Of a stretch of 64,000 nucleotides of DNA, positions 1 through 10,756 are shown piece after piece. Each line of letters opens with the position of its first letter. Positions within the stretch are counted from its first letter, which is position 1. The position numbers were made by a program, and so were the translations under genes. The notes below the pieces were generated by a model. That model was not told where the DNA came from and searched no databases. It was given only the letters and a program-made list of their open reading frames with translations. Source of the stretch: Bedellia somnulentella (taxonomy: Eukaryota; Arthropoda; Insecta; Lepidoptera; Bedelliidae); contig OY755174.1 in assembly GCA_963576735.1 (NCBI GenBank), positions 8,556,001-8,620,000 of the forward strand, read 5' to 3'.

Positions 1-125
1 AAAGTCGTCGGTACCTTGTGTGAGGTTTATCCACAACCCCCGCTGCATTCCGGTACTAAGTCGCTACTCCAGAACCTTTAAACCCCAAAGACCGTCAGTT
101 CTCCGTGCAATTTGCCCCGCTTTTT
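1..125 (-). repeat. RTE-type LINE 3' fragment
   Basis: Degenerate noncoding 3' part of an RTE-like non-LTR retrotransposon, read on the minus strand. It matches the pieces at 30745-30905, 22930-23170 and 35080-35297 through shared phrases such as CCAGAACCTT and CCGTCAGTT. It is cut by the window edge. Confidence 0.55.
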
Positions 126-228
126 GACATTTTAATCAAAATAGTAGACAATATCCATGTTCTATGGCCAATGTAAGATGTCAACCCTCCACTGGCCATT
201 AGCTGAAGAAAAGATATATAGATAGAAT

Positions 229-637
229 AAATAAAGGAAAGAAAAATTTTGACACAGGGGGCGTATACCCGAGGTTGCGGGTTCGATTCCCGCCTGTGTC
301 GAAAATTTTCTTTCCTTTATTTATTAGTAATAATCTCCACATGAGGTTTTCATGAACAAAAACATTCAAATTATGTGATAGTTAGGCGTTCTTAACATTT
401 GCATTCTATTTGAAAAGGTAGACAAGTGGCCTTAAAAGTGTAAAAGAAACAAAGGATAGATGAATTTCGTACGGGCAGCCATTGACACAGTAGCTCAATT
501 GGCAGAGCGACGGGGAGTATACCCGAGGTTGCGGGTTCGATTCCCGCCTGTGTTCAAATTTTTCTTTCCTTTATTTATCCTTTATTTATTAGTAATAATC
601 CCCACATGAGGTGCTCATGAACATAAACATTCAAATT
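229..637 (+). repeat. FB-tSINE copy 1 (tRNA-bearing foldback retroposon)
   Basis: Mobile copy flanked by a perfect 13-bp target duplication (216-228 and 638-650). The first 30 bases (229-258) are the reverse complement, with two mismatches, of 293-322, so the copy opens with an antisense piece of itself. It contains one 5'-truncated tRNA-like unit (about 259-300) and one full unit (489-554) with an A-box-like TAGCTCAATTGG and a B-box GGTTCGATTCC. The ACATGAGG...CATGAAC tail lies at its 3' end. The tRNA parts are pol III promoter-like, not working tRNA genes. Confidence 0.8.
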
Positions 638-650
638 ATATAGATAGAAT

Positions 651-1976
651 TTTCAGATTACCCTCATGGTAGTATATCCAAATACTAAAAAGAGAGATAA
701 AGCGAGATTTTGTTCTTTTCGCGCATTTTGTGAAATCAACACTGTTTTTATTGTAAACTGTACATTTTTTACTTTTTCTTATTTTGTAAAAATATTTACA
801 TGTTCGTGTGCGACTAGCAACAAATAAACGTTTCTTCTTTTTCAGATATTTCTGTTTTATTCTGATTTTCTCTTTTTGTACCATGTCCAACTGATGTAAG
901 ATTTGCCGATCGAGAAAGTCAAATATGAATTTGGGTATCAAATCATTATTTAAGTCTCAATGTAATTCAGTGTAAAATATTCATCATCACTTTTGTTAAA
1001 AAAACAGTGCAAGTAAAAATCAATAGTACTAAACTTAACTACGATAAATATACGATACGATATTTATCATTCATTTCAATTAATTGACATATTAAAGAGC
1101 TCAGTTTGTGATGGTTATTATGATACATTATGTTGTATTATTTAACTTAATTGGTTTCGGGTGATTAATGATGCAATTTTGAGATCTTTGTGTAAAACAA
1201 AGGCGCTATAATGGTTTCGTTTCCGTATATTCTTTATTTGATGTATTTTTTGCAACAAAAACTGATTATATGCGATGTTAAGAAAAACCTAAAAGGGTGA
1301 AATATGGATTGAGATAAAGTATGAGTATTTTTATTTGCAATGATTTCTATAAAAATTATTTTTAAAATCTAAGCTCTACTTATTCGTTTTAAATTATTAA
1401 TATCGGCAAGTGTTAATATCGATCATGAAAGCCAAATAAAAAATGAATCAATAGTTTTACTGCCTCGAAGTAACTTAGAAGTCAGTTTCAAAGTTGTTGA
1501 GGTATTTCAGTTTTGTTACAATGGGCTTAGTACGACTATTAGAACTTTGACTCGAGTTGGGGAATCTTTCGTTTGTTCGATACGTGGCTTCCGACAAACT
1601 TGCTCTGTCTGTGAAGAAAACGCCATAATGATGCTCGTTAACGAATTAGTCACTTTTCTGATCCTCTTTTATGTTCGCTGTTGTGGTATTATTACAGGCC
1701 GTGATTTCTTCTTTTGTGTACTGGAACTTTTTCTGTAACAAGATTTAAACACATATACTTACGCAATGTTTCCATCGGAGTAAGCAGATACTAGCTATCG
1801 CCAATTTACACGATCCTCGCAAACCGTTGTAAAATTCGTTTCAATTAATAATAATAAAATCTCAAACTAAAACGCTCACGAAACATATCTTCAAAAGAGT
1901 GCCATAGTTAAATTATACATGCCCTTATTTATAGTAGAGTCTTATTAGACAATATTCTCTGTTTGACTTTGCCAAC
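651..1976. other. AT-rich spacer
   Basis: No gene or recognisable repeat seen. The short open frames here (for example 636-941 minus and 1547-1738 plus) have no domain signature and AT-driven composition. Confidence 0.5.
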
Positions 1977-2027
1977 TTCCGTGATCGGGTTTGAGCGTAA
2001 CAGGCTCGATTCCTACTGAGAGCAACA
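1977..2027 (+). repeat. tRNA-like SINE head, degenerate
   Basis: Resembles the better preserved unit at 42058-42124. It shares a B-box-like stretch (GGCTCGATTCCTACTG) and the following GAGAGCAACATTT. The 5' half is decayed, so it is a SINE relic and not a tRNA gene. Confidence 0.45.
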
Positions 2028-2194
2028 TTTGTGTATCAAATACTATTGAATACATCTTTGAGTTATTATCCCATTGCAAAATTGAGATTAAATTGCAGTA
2101 ATTCTACAATATATGTTTATAATTAAAACTAGAAATTTTGTTAGTAGAGGACGTTTCTTGACCAGATAGAAAACTTTCTTATAAAGGCGGGGGT

Positions 2195-2335
2195 CCGATG
2201 TGAGAAGAACAAAAGAGCATGTATGAGAAGAAAAATGAATGTAAGGGAAGCAAGAGAGGTTTGTCAAGATCGTACTAAGTGGCGATCGATAGTCTCTGCC
2301 TACCCCAATGGGAATAATGGGCGTGAGTATAAGTA
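2195..2335 (+). pseudogene. Non-LTR retrotransposon ORF C-terminal fragment
   Basis: One frame reads through a tail containing RACMRRKMNV, AREVCQDRTKW and SIVSAYP. I recognise this as the carboxy end of a LINE polyprotein common in Lepidoptera. Relatives are at 22207-22400 (minus), 19795-19925 (minus), 18212-18275 and 45100-45145. No RT domain remains here. Confidence 0.6.
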
Positions 2336-3431
2336 GAAATTTTATTTAATAGATTTAAGACGAACTGATTATTTCTCAATGTGCATCTACCATGTTACTC
2401 TGTTATATAGTCCTACCTTCCAATTTATTTAAATTTTTCTGTAATTATTGATACTAATCGGTGAAAGATATCTACTAATTTACAGCAAAAAGAAGAGGTG
2501 AAGTAGTCCTATTCTAAGTGATTATGAAATAATAGGACAATGGAGATCCATTGTAATATTATTTCTAAAATTAAAAAATGGTCGTTCTTTATCATTTATA
2601 CACGGAATAGAAAATTACATCGGCCATGATCCAATGGTTTAGAGTCTAGCTAGCTGGCCTCAGAGACTATAGGTTTATTACAATTTTAAATGATAAATAT
2701 ATATTATAGCTTCCTTGCTATTAACGATATTTATGTCTGTTTTGTATGAATTTCCATGAGTTTAATTAGATAACAATATTGTTTTGATTTTTTTAATGGT
2801 TTACAAAAGTATGTTTATCTAAACCAGACAAAAACCTTAATATATCCCTACAGTAAAATTCAAGCCACGAATCTCCAAAATCAAACAAAGGTAAACTATT
2901 ATTTTACAAAGGTAAACTGTTTTTTTTATGTGTTGAGCATCCCAGAGTCTATTCAGCGTCAATTAAGCCTGCCACAGTTTTAAAATAGAAACAGTGTCAC
3001 ATGATCAAATGCAACTCACAATGTTTTTTCCGGGCCATTAACAACCGTTATGAAAACTTGAGTTTTCGTCAAATGGCGGTTTAAGTTTGAAGCCATTTTC
3101 GTGCAAAAAACATGCAGTTTTTTAAATATTTTTTTTATAAAAGATTACAAAAATTGTTGATAATTTATAATATATAACTGAGATATAGACTAGAATCGAG
3201 ATACGAGATAGATACCTATTCAAGCTTTAGCTTTACAAGTATTCATGTTATCGTGTTGATGGATAGTTACAAATGTGTCAACTCAATGTGCAAGTAGTCT
3301 GTGCTCAATCGCGAGTTATTTCCAACTGGACTGTAAAGAAGCTACAGTATTGTTTTATGACATGCATAAAACGGCTTAGGAGTACATTTAATATTACGAG
3401 TAGGTACATTAGAAAGAAAAAATATTTAGTA
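2336..3431. other. AT-rich spacer
   Basis: No gene seen. It holds only simple A/T runs, including a T-rich stretch near 3117-3137. Confidence 0.45.
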
Positions 3432-3520
3432 CTAGCTTTTTGCCCGCGACTACGTCCGCGTCGACTACATTTTTTGCATCCAGTTTATATAAAAAAAGTT
3501 GTATAAAAGATATAAAGGAC

Positions 3521-3690
3521 ATTGAGGCTTTTTAAGTGATTGTTCAGCGATGCAGTTGGAGACCCATCACTAAAATCCTTTATTTGACTACCTTTTCCCT
3601 ATTCAACTTTCAAAAGTGGATGAAGAATTACTATCTCCGAAGCTATAGCTACCCTTTTTGGGATTTATGGCCGTTGACTTATGAATGATT
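3521..3690 (+). repeat. R240 copy, 5' truncated
   Basis: Starts mid-element at the 'ggctttttaagtg' position and runs through the conserved GGAGACCCATCAC block to the GCCGT end. 5' truncation fits retroposition. Confidence 0.7.
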
Positions 3691-3868
3691 GATGGATGAA
3701 TTTCATAAATTCTATTATGTAGTGGTTATAACAGTCAATCGCACCAAGATTCAAGTTCCTAAATACAGAAATGTCAAAAATCTCTATACTAACTATCATT
3801 TGCTATTTCAACCCCTTAGTGCCATAAAACATATGATAAGAATCATGAAACAAACAATATTGTACCAA

Positions 3869-4219
3869 TTTAAATCTTTTTGCTCATGAAAACCTCATGT
3901 GGGGATTATTACTAATAAATAAAGAATAAATAAAGGAAAGAAAAACTTCGACACAGGCGGGGATCGAACCCGCGACCTCGGGTGAACGCCCCGACGCTCT
4001 GCCAACTGAGCTACCGTGTCAATTGGCTGCCGGTGCGAAATTCTTCTATCCTTTATTTCTTTTACACGTTTGAGTAGTGTTTGCGTTTCCTACCTCCGAA
4101 TTATTACTAATTCGAAAGGCCACTTGTCTACCTCTTCAGATAGAATGCAAATGTTGAAAACGCCTAACTATCACATAATTTAAATCTTTCTTTCCTTTAT
4201 TTATTCTTTATTTATTAGT
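3869..4219 (-). repeat. FB-tSINE copy 2
   Basis: Perfect 13-bp target duplication (3856-3868 and 4220-4232). The minus-strand 3' end is GATTTAAA at 3869. One full tRNA-like unit lies at 3949-4021 on the minus strand, with its B-box near 3962-3972 and A-box near 4004-4015. The 5' terminal 33 bases (4187-4219) are a perfect reverse complement of 3911-3943, giving the antisense-start structure seen in the other copies. Confidence 0.85.
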
Positions 4220-5440
4220 AATATTGTACCAAGTTTCTATGTTTGAGTTAGTATGTTCGTATTAGTACGTATAGTAACTATTGATTTTCGGGTCTTTAAT
4301 CGCGTGTTATAACATGGGTTTAGTTCTATAATAGTTGTTTTGATTGTAATGTTCAATCGCGAAAGTCTTAGAAAATACTAAGTACGGATAGTAGTTTGGT
4401 GCTGCGGAACGGAGGCCCGGTGGGTGCTGCCCCCTACACTATCCGTTGGTGATGGTGGGTGAGTTGCCAGCAGAGATTGATCGGGAATATAGGGATTGTC
4501 CGAGATGAATGATATCCTATTTCATGATGCAATAGTTCTAGCTATTATTCTAAGCTAACACAATAACTTTTTCTTTACTGAAAGCTTGTGTTCTTTGAGT
4601 TTTGATCCCGGGTCTCTCGAATGTTCATAGAGGTTAGATTTACCGACGGCAAATTTTGAATACCCTGTATTTCCTTATAGTCTTACTATTGACAAATTAA
4701 ATTAACTCCCGCTCCCGCTGTATTATCCCGCATTTTCATACCCTACCGATATCGAGAGCCAAAATCCACAATTCAATGTAAAATTAAAAATAGTGAATAA
4801 AGATAAAACAGAAAGTAGGTAAATGATTCGAAAAGTGCACCAAGTAATTGTATGAGCTACAGGTTAAAGCGCAATATATTCCACTTCTTACGTATCTTAA
4901 AAAACATCGATAGTCGATACCACGGTTTAAAAAATACCCAGAGCGCCATCTATTGCATACCTCAAGAACTAACGTAACGTAAATACTTATAATGTAAAAA
5001 AACAGTTTAGACGATAAAACAAATTTTACGTCATCCCTCGGAAATTCCTTATTCTCAAGGATACATTATCGTATCATTTAGCTTCTAAATTTACATGTTT
5101 ATATTGGTTTGCAATATATCACCTTGTTTTAAATCATACACAGCGCCATCTCCAATCCATCCAGCAAGCAAACAATATTTTAGTTTTCCCTCGGGAATAT
5201 CATTTTCCCGGGATTTAAAGTACCCTATTATTTAATCTGGACTTCTAACTATACGTCTGCAAAATTTCAAAGCAATCGGTTCAGTAGTTACGGCGTGAAA
5301 GCGGCACAAATAAACAAACAAACAAACTCACTTTCCAATTTATAATATTAGTATGGATTAGGATTCCTCGCAATGATTAACACTTACTTGCGTCAAATTA
5401 TATATATAATATAATTTATAACTACTAATAATAATATTAG

Positions 5441-5688
5441 CCGTGTAGTGTCGGCTTAGAATAACACTACCCCATTTCTACCCGTGGGTGATCGTAAGAG
5501 GCGACTAAGGGTATAGGGGTTTTTTAAGTGATTTATGGGCGATGTGGTTGGAGACCCGTCACCAAAAACATTTATTATTACCATCTTTTCCCCAATCAAC
5601 TTCCAAAAGCGGCTGAGGAATTTCTCATTTCAAAGCTCTGGCTACCCCGTTAAGGGATTTATAGCCGTGAGTATATGTATGTATGTAT
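5441..5688 (+). repeat. R240 copy
   Basis: Full-length copy from CCGTGTAGTGTCGGC to GCCGTGAGTATATGTATG. It has the internal blocks AGAGGCGACTAAGGG and GGAGACCCGTCACC, and ends in the TATG-type tail. Confidence 0.85.
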
Positions 5689-6125
5689 ATATTAAAGCTA
5701 TATTAAGTTTCAGTGCATGTTTTTTTTCCGGTGGGAATTAGCAACTTTATTTTGAAGGGAGTTTTTTAGAAAGTGCATTGTAATTCAACTTGACGGAACA
5801 CACAATATAGCCGACAACTTTGTTTTAATGCACTGCAGACATACCTCGAAAAATAAAATGACGTCAATCTATATCTAAGTTGAACTGAGAATTACACGTC
5901 CATATACTCATGCCTATTGCGTTTTGGGATTTAATAAGATCTTAGCAACTGTCTCGAGCTTCATAGACATTCATCAAATATTTCATACATGTCCTTTTTA
6001 CACTTCAGACGCCTTGTTTTCAATATCCTTTTTCACACTGCATCTTTCACGGATATAAATAAATATTTATTTAAAAAGTAAGTTATTTTTTATTTGGTCA
6101 TGAATATTTAACAAGGTGTTCCGTC
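5689..6125. other. Spacer, nothing recognised
   Basis: No gene or repeat identified between two R240 copies. Confidence 0.4.
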
Positions 6126-6139
6126 TTTTAATTAAATTA

Positions 6140-6384
6140 CATACATACATATACTCACGGCTATATTTCCCTAGAAGGGGTAGCCAGAGCTAAGGAATTA
6201 TAAATTCCTCAGCCACTTTTGGAAGTTGAGTGGGGAAAAGATGGTAGAAATAAAGGTTTTGGTAATGGGTCTCCAACCGCATCGCCCAAAAATCCAATAA
6301 AAAGCCCCAATATCCTTAGTCGCCTCTGACGACACCCGTGGGTAGAAAGGGGTAGCGACATTCTAAGCCGGCACTACACGGCAA
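6140..6384 (-). repeat. R240 copy with 14-bp target duplication
   Basis: Full 245-bp copy on the minus strand. It is flanked by a perfect 14-bp direct repeat (6126-6139 and 6385-6398), which gives exact element ends: the CATA-type tail at the low end and GTGTAGTGCCGGC at the high end. Confidence 0.9.
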
Positions 6385-6398
6385 TTTTAATTAAATTA

Positions 6399-6843
6399 TA
6401 TTTATCATAATGTTTCTAAGTTCATTCATGTCATGTGGTTGGCTTTTAAACTGTTAATTATTACTACATTGTTGTGTGACAGAAGGTATCTTTCACCAAA
6501 TACATTTTGAATTACACAGAAGTACATTTTACATTCTATAATACTTTTACGTGAGGTTTATCATGTAGTGTAGCTGTACCCTTGTGTCGGTTCGTGTTCA
6601 ATTTCCGTCGAGAGTATGAGACTACGTATCGCAACTATCAGAACGTCAATGTATTGTTGACGGTAAACGACCACCGATAAATTTGGCGTACACTCACTAT
6701 GCGCGCTTTAAATTCCAAATACTTCGAGATATTTCGATGTATCTATAAATCTATGTGAGTGAAATGTTGCAATTAATATTGTCATCAGGATTCATATGCC
6801 CACGCTACTAATAAAGTACGCTTATTTCTTTGAGCTATGCGTA
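6399..6843. other. Spacer, nothing recognised
   Basis: No gene or repeat family recognised. Confidence 0.4.
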
Positions 6844-8174
6844 GGGGAAGGTAGGGCAAGACGGGCAACTTAAGGGAGATTGATTAAAAACCAAATTATT
6901 ATTTAAAAATTTACTGAAATAATTAACATTATAGGAACTTAACCTCTTTGGCTACAGTAATCAACTTAATAAATGACTTCAAGAATCAACGTTTTTATAT
7001 CAACAACAAATTTTTATTTAACGCGACAAACCCGTTTTGCCCATAGGGGGCAGGTAAAACGGGTACACCAGGCAGGCAAAAAGAATATATCTATTAATTT
7101 GAGAATTAATCGAAACAGTTATCACAAAAGAAGGATCGATCCATGTCCACTATAGGAAGTACATGACTCATGAGACCATTGCTGGCATTGAGAGCTTTGA
7201 ATCCAGTCTTCGTTCGGGGGATATATATATTTATCTCCACACATTATGCAGAAAAAGTCTTTATTTTTTGTATTATCTCGTATTTTATTACGTTTTGTTT
7301 GGCCTGATGACGAGGGCTGTGGGTTGTTATTTTTGTTTTGGCTAGATTTTGATTTTTTCATTAGGTTTTTTCAAATTTTTATTTTTGTATAGTTTTAATC
7401 GGTGTGCTTGTTAGTATTTCAGATCTCTTGGGTTGTCTACGCCTAGCAGTTTTGTTGACAGTTTTCTTTGGCAATGGATGGATTTTTTCAAGTATAGACC
7501 TTTTCTCGGGCCTCTCTGTTGGTGGTGGTGTAGTGGTTCCACGTTCAACTGAACTGATTGTACCAAATATTGATACTGTAGCTGCACTCGCTGTCACTCT
7601 CTCAAGATCATCGGATGGAGCACCCGAGACTCAATTTCTGCATCTTCGGGCTGCTGGGCTATATCAGAACTGATGCTTCCTGGAGGGGCTGGAATCAGGA
7701 AAGGCACTGCCGGTGGTATTGCCGAAGATTCGGATGCTTGTGCAAAAAAATCTGCTGGAACAGATTCAGACACCAATTACCCGTCTTACCCTCACCCGCT
7801 TTGCCCGAAGCAACCTAATCAGAGCCCCCACATGAAAAAAATCACACGCTGAATATTGGTTAATTAAATTCACTCATATAAGATATTTTAGAAGCGAAGC
7901 TTTGCCATGGTGACCATTGAAATAAGTAAATTTATAACAAGTCAAAATAAACATCGCATACTTACCTTTAAAATATTTTATTTTTTCGGCGGGAAAAATT
8001 GACGGTGCTCCCGTAGCCTAAAGTGTGTCGCATCGCTCGCCGCGATACACTAACTAACCTGCGGGGGGGCATGCGCTCGCGACACGTGTAAGCATTTGTC
8101 TCACTCTTGCATGGCAACCGAGGTATTTAAAATACCCGTTTTGCCCACCCCAACCTTCTTGCCCTACCTTCCCC
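6844..8174 (-). mobile_element. pogo-like DNA transposon, internally deleted
   Basis: Terminal inverted repeats GGGGAAGGTAGGGCAAGA (6844) and its reverse complement (ending 8174) are flanked by TA on both sides (6842-6843 and 8175-8176), the target duplication of pogo/Tigger elements. Subterminal repeats of the ACGGGCAA / CCCGTTTTGCCC type follow inside both ends. At 1331 bp it is too short for a whole transposase gene. Only the decayed carboxy part remains (7122-7776 minus), so the element is nonautonomous. Confidence 0.8.
7122..7776 (-). pseudogene. pogo/Tigger-type transposase C-terminal remnant
   Basis: Three minus-strand open pieces in different frames together resemble the tail after the DDE domain of pogo-like transposases. 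A proline-rich stretch (7594-7776) comes first. It is followed by a basic segment with IHPLPKKT and RRRQPKRSEILTSTP (7379-7597). Last is a cysteine-rich PHD-like finger (7122-7361) with CIMCGDKY, a WIQ...CQQWSHESC block and an intact Cys/His spacing. Stops and frame changes separate the pieces. The catalytic DDE domain and DNA-binding domain are missing. Assignment rests on the motif order and the TA-flanked inverted repeats. Confidence 0.6.
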
Positions 8175-8320
8175 TATAACTAGGTTTTATCCGTGAAAGG
8201 TTATGATTCCTTTTATTTCTCAACATTAACCAGGTCATAATGTAAAATCCCTACGTAATCTGGACATTAACGGCCAGGCATATGGTAAAGTGAATAAAAA
8301 CGTGTATTACTAAGCTTTAC

Positions 8321-8490
8321 CAAGTAGTGTCGGCTAAGAACAGTACTAACCCGTGTCTTCCCACTGTTATCGTAGGACGTAACTGAGGGTATTAAGTCTT
8401 TAAGTTTTGTTGGCTGAAATACCTGGAGAACCATTAACAAACATAATTTATTTGACAATATTTTTGCCACTGATATTCCAAAAACATATG
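8321..8490 (+). repeat. R240 copy, old and degenerate
   Basis: Recognisable from AGTAGTGTCGGCTAAGAA and the spacing of the following blocks; heavily diverged. Confidence 0.5.
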
Positions 8491-8520
8491 CTATATTTAA
8501 CTTAAACTGCAAATAACTAG

Positions 8521-8757
8521 GCTCTGTAGTGTCGGCTTAGAATAGCGCTACCCCATTTCTTCCCGTGGGTGTTCGTAAGAGGCGACTAAGGGTATTGGGG
8601 CTTTGTAAGTGATTTTTGGGCGATACGGGATTGGATATCAACAAAAACATTAGTTTTACAATCTTTTCCCCAATCAACTTTCAAAAGGGGCTGAGGAATT
8701 TTTTATTCCGTAGCTTTGCCTACCACTTCTAGGTATTTATATCCGTAAGAATATGTG
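8521..8757 (+). repeat. R240 copy
   Basis: Runs from TGTAGTGTCGGCTTAGAATA to a diverged ATCCGTAAGAATATG end. The central GGCGACTAAGGGTATTGGGG and GGGCGAT blocks are conserved. Confidence 0.8.
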
Positions 8758-9513
8758 CAGCTTATTTAGTTGATGTGCACATTACGGTATTCTGAATTGT
8801 ATGGTTGAGACCGACATGACTTAGAATTGCTTTATTCCATAATTTTTCTTTAAGTTGAGTCATTGGTAATTCTATGCCGAAGAGTATTTATTGGTATTTC
8901 TATTTGATTATATATTAAATCCCAAAGCTCTGGCTTTATGAATAGATAAAACATTAATTATGAACCCTTTAACTTGCATAACGTACTTGCCTACCCAGAC
9001 ACAAGCAGTTGCCACTGGTCTCTGTCCTGTGCGGTCTCTTTCCAATTTACTACCTGAAGTTCGCATAACACAATTAGAATGGTACTTACATAAATATAAT
9101 GTTCCTAAAGTCATCTAAACTTATACTTACATGAATAAAATTCATGAAACCTTAATATCAAACATATATTACATATAAAATGAAAGGTTCACTTACCTGT
9201 AATAGTGATACCCGCGATTTTGCTGGCACTTTCAGGAATATCCAGGAGAATATAATTTCCATATTATTTGCAAGAAAAATGCAGCAAGTTTCACGAGACA
9301 GAATTCTTACAATACACACTATTCATAAGCAGTGTTCATCGGTATGCAGACCGTAACTAGGTTGAGAGAACAAATTTTAAAATTGAATCTCAGTGCCTGA
9401 ATATCAGGAAGATAGCAGCTGTGTTTATTTTGTTTTAATGTGTTTTTTATTAACATCTTCAATAACATAGATGCTGGAAATTCACCTTAAATTCTTGGGT
9501 TACTCAAACTCAA
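8758..9513. other. Spacer, nothing recognised
   Basis: No gene or repeat family recognised. The 8908-9114 minus open frame has no recognisable signature. Confidence 0.4.
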
Positions 9514-9810
9514 ATCGAACTCCAACGTTCACGCCGTATATCCCCGAAGGGGTTGGCAGAGGTAACTAATACTTCTAAAAATCAAGTGGCATTGTCTACT
9601 GGTGTTCAGAGTACCCTCATTATGCTTGGACAGTGTAACACGTGATAGGGGACAGACCTATCGCCGTTTTGTACGAATACACTGTCACATGACAAAGTTC
9701 AACTTCACCGTTAGAAACCATTATAAATTAACCACACATATGACTTTAGAAAAGACAAATTCTTGTAGGCCCGATCCGGGATTTGAACCCCCATTGTCTG
9801 CACGATAACT
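9514..9810 (-). repeat. SINE-T copy
   Basis: Minus-strand copy from the GCGTGAACGTT end to a tRNA-like head with B-box-like GGTTCAAATCC relative (near 9780). About 10-15 % diverged by eye from the young copies. Confidence 0.75.
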
Positions 9811-10217
9811 CACTAACTAAGTAATCACAGTTGTTATTCTAGGTTTACAGAATTTATTTTGGTTCAGACTATCCTCGTTACAATAAATAAATACAAATGC
9901 CGACATTGACCTATTGCATTTATCAGAGTGTTTAAATATTTGACATACAGATGGTTTGCGGTCTATATCTTTAACGTGAGTCCGACATAGGAAAAGCTTA
10001 TTGCAAAATTGCATACTTATATAAATTCAATTGTTATTACAAAACACAAAACGCCACCTAGACAATATTTTCAAGACCAATTAATAACTTTACTGACAGC
10101 ATAGTTTTACTATGCAATAAATTCCCATGGATTTACAAATAATATATTAGTCAAAAAAATAATGGAATATAGACTTAACGATGATTTCATGAAATTATTA
10201 GCTAACAATTTTATATT
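9811..10217. other. Spacer, nothing recognised
   Basis: No gene or repeat family recognised. Confidence 0.4.
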
Positions 10218-10470
10218 GCTGTGTAGTTTCGGCTTAGAATAGCACTATCCCATTTTTTCCCGTGGGTTTACGTAAGAGGCGACTACGGGTACTCGTATTG
10301 GGGCTTTTTATTGGATTTTTGGGCGATGCGGTTGGAGACCCATCACCAAACAACACTATTTTACCATCTTTTCCCCTCTCAAATTCCAAAAGTGGCTGGG
10401 GCATTTTCAATTCTTCAGCTCTGGCTACCCCTTTTAGGGATTTATAGCCGTGAGTATATGTATGTATGCA
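10218..10470 (+). repeat. R240 copy
   Basis: Full copy from GCTGTGTAGT to GCCGTGAGTATATGTATG. A second copy follows head-to-tail after about 30 bp. Confidence 0.85.
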
Positions 10471-10501
10471 ATTTTATATTCTCTTGTATATTTACTTAAT
10501 T

Positions 10502-10742
10502 GCCGTGTAGTGCTGGCTTGGAATGTCACTGTACCCCACCCTGCCCTCGTAAGAGGCGACTAAAAGTATGGGGCTTAATTATGTTGTTTATGGGCGATGC
10601 AGTTAGACCATCACAAACAATACTTTATTTCTACCATCATGTCCCCGTTGAACTTCCAAACGCGGCTGAAAAATTTGTAGCTTTAGAGCTCTGGCTACCC
10701 CTTTTCGGGATTTATGGCCGTAAATATGTCCATATGTATGTG
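10502..10742 (+). repeat. R240 copy
   Basis: Diverged copy with an imperfect flanking direct repeat (GTATATTTACTTAATT before, GTGTATTTACATAATT after), consistent with a decayed target duplication. Confidence 0.8.
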
Positions 10743-10756
10743 TATTTACATAATTA

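Larger units (their letters stand above)
3432..5357 (-). mobile_element. Helitron-like element with two nested insertions
   Basis: On the minus strand the 5' end starts with TCCATACTAATATTATAAA (5357 downward), close to the TC-start of lepidopteran Helitrons. The 3' end terminates in GCAAAAAGCTAG at 3432, with the expected A before and T after the element and no target duplication. An R240 copy (3521-3690) and FB-tSINE copy 2 (3869-4219) lie inside. The body has GC-rich patches (4390-4480) and short AAAC repeats (5310-5330). No Rep/helicase ORF is visible, so it is nonautonomous. That the two ends belong to one insertion is inferred. Confidence 0.5.
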
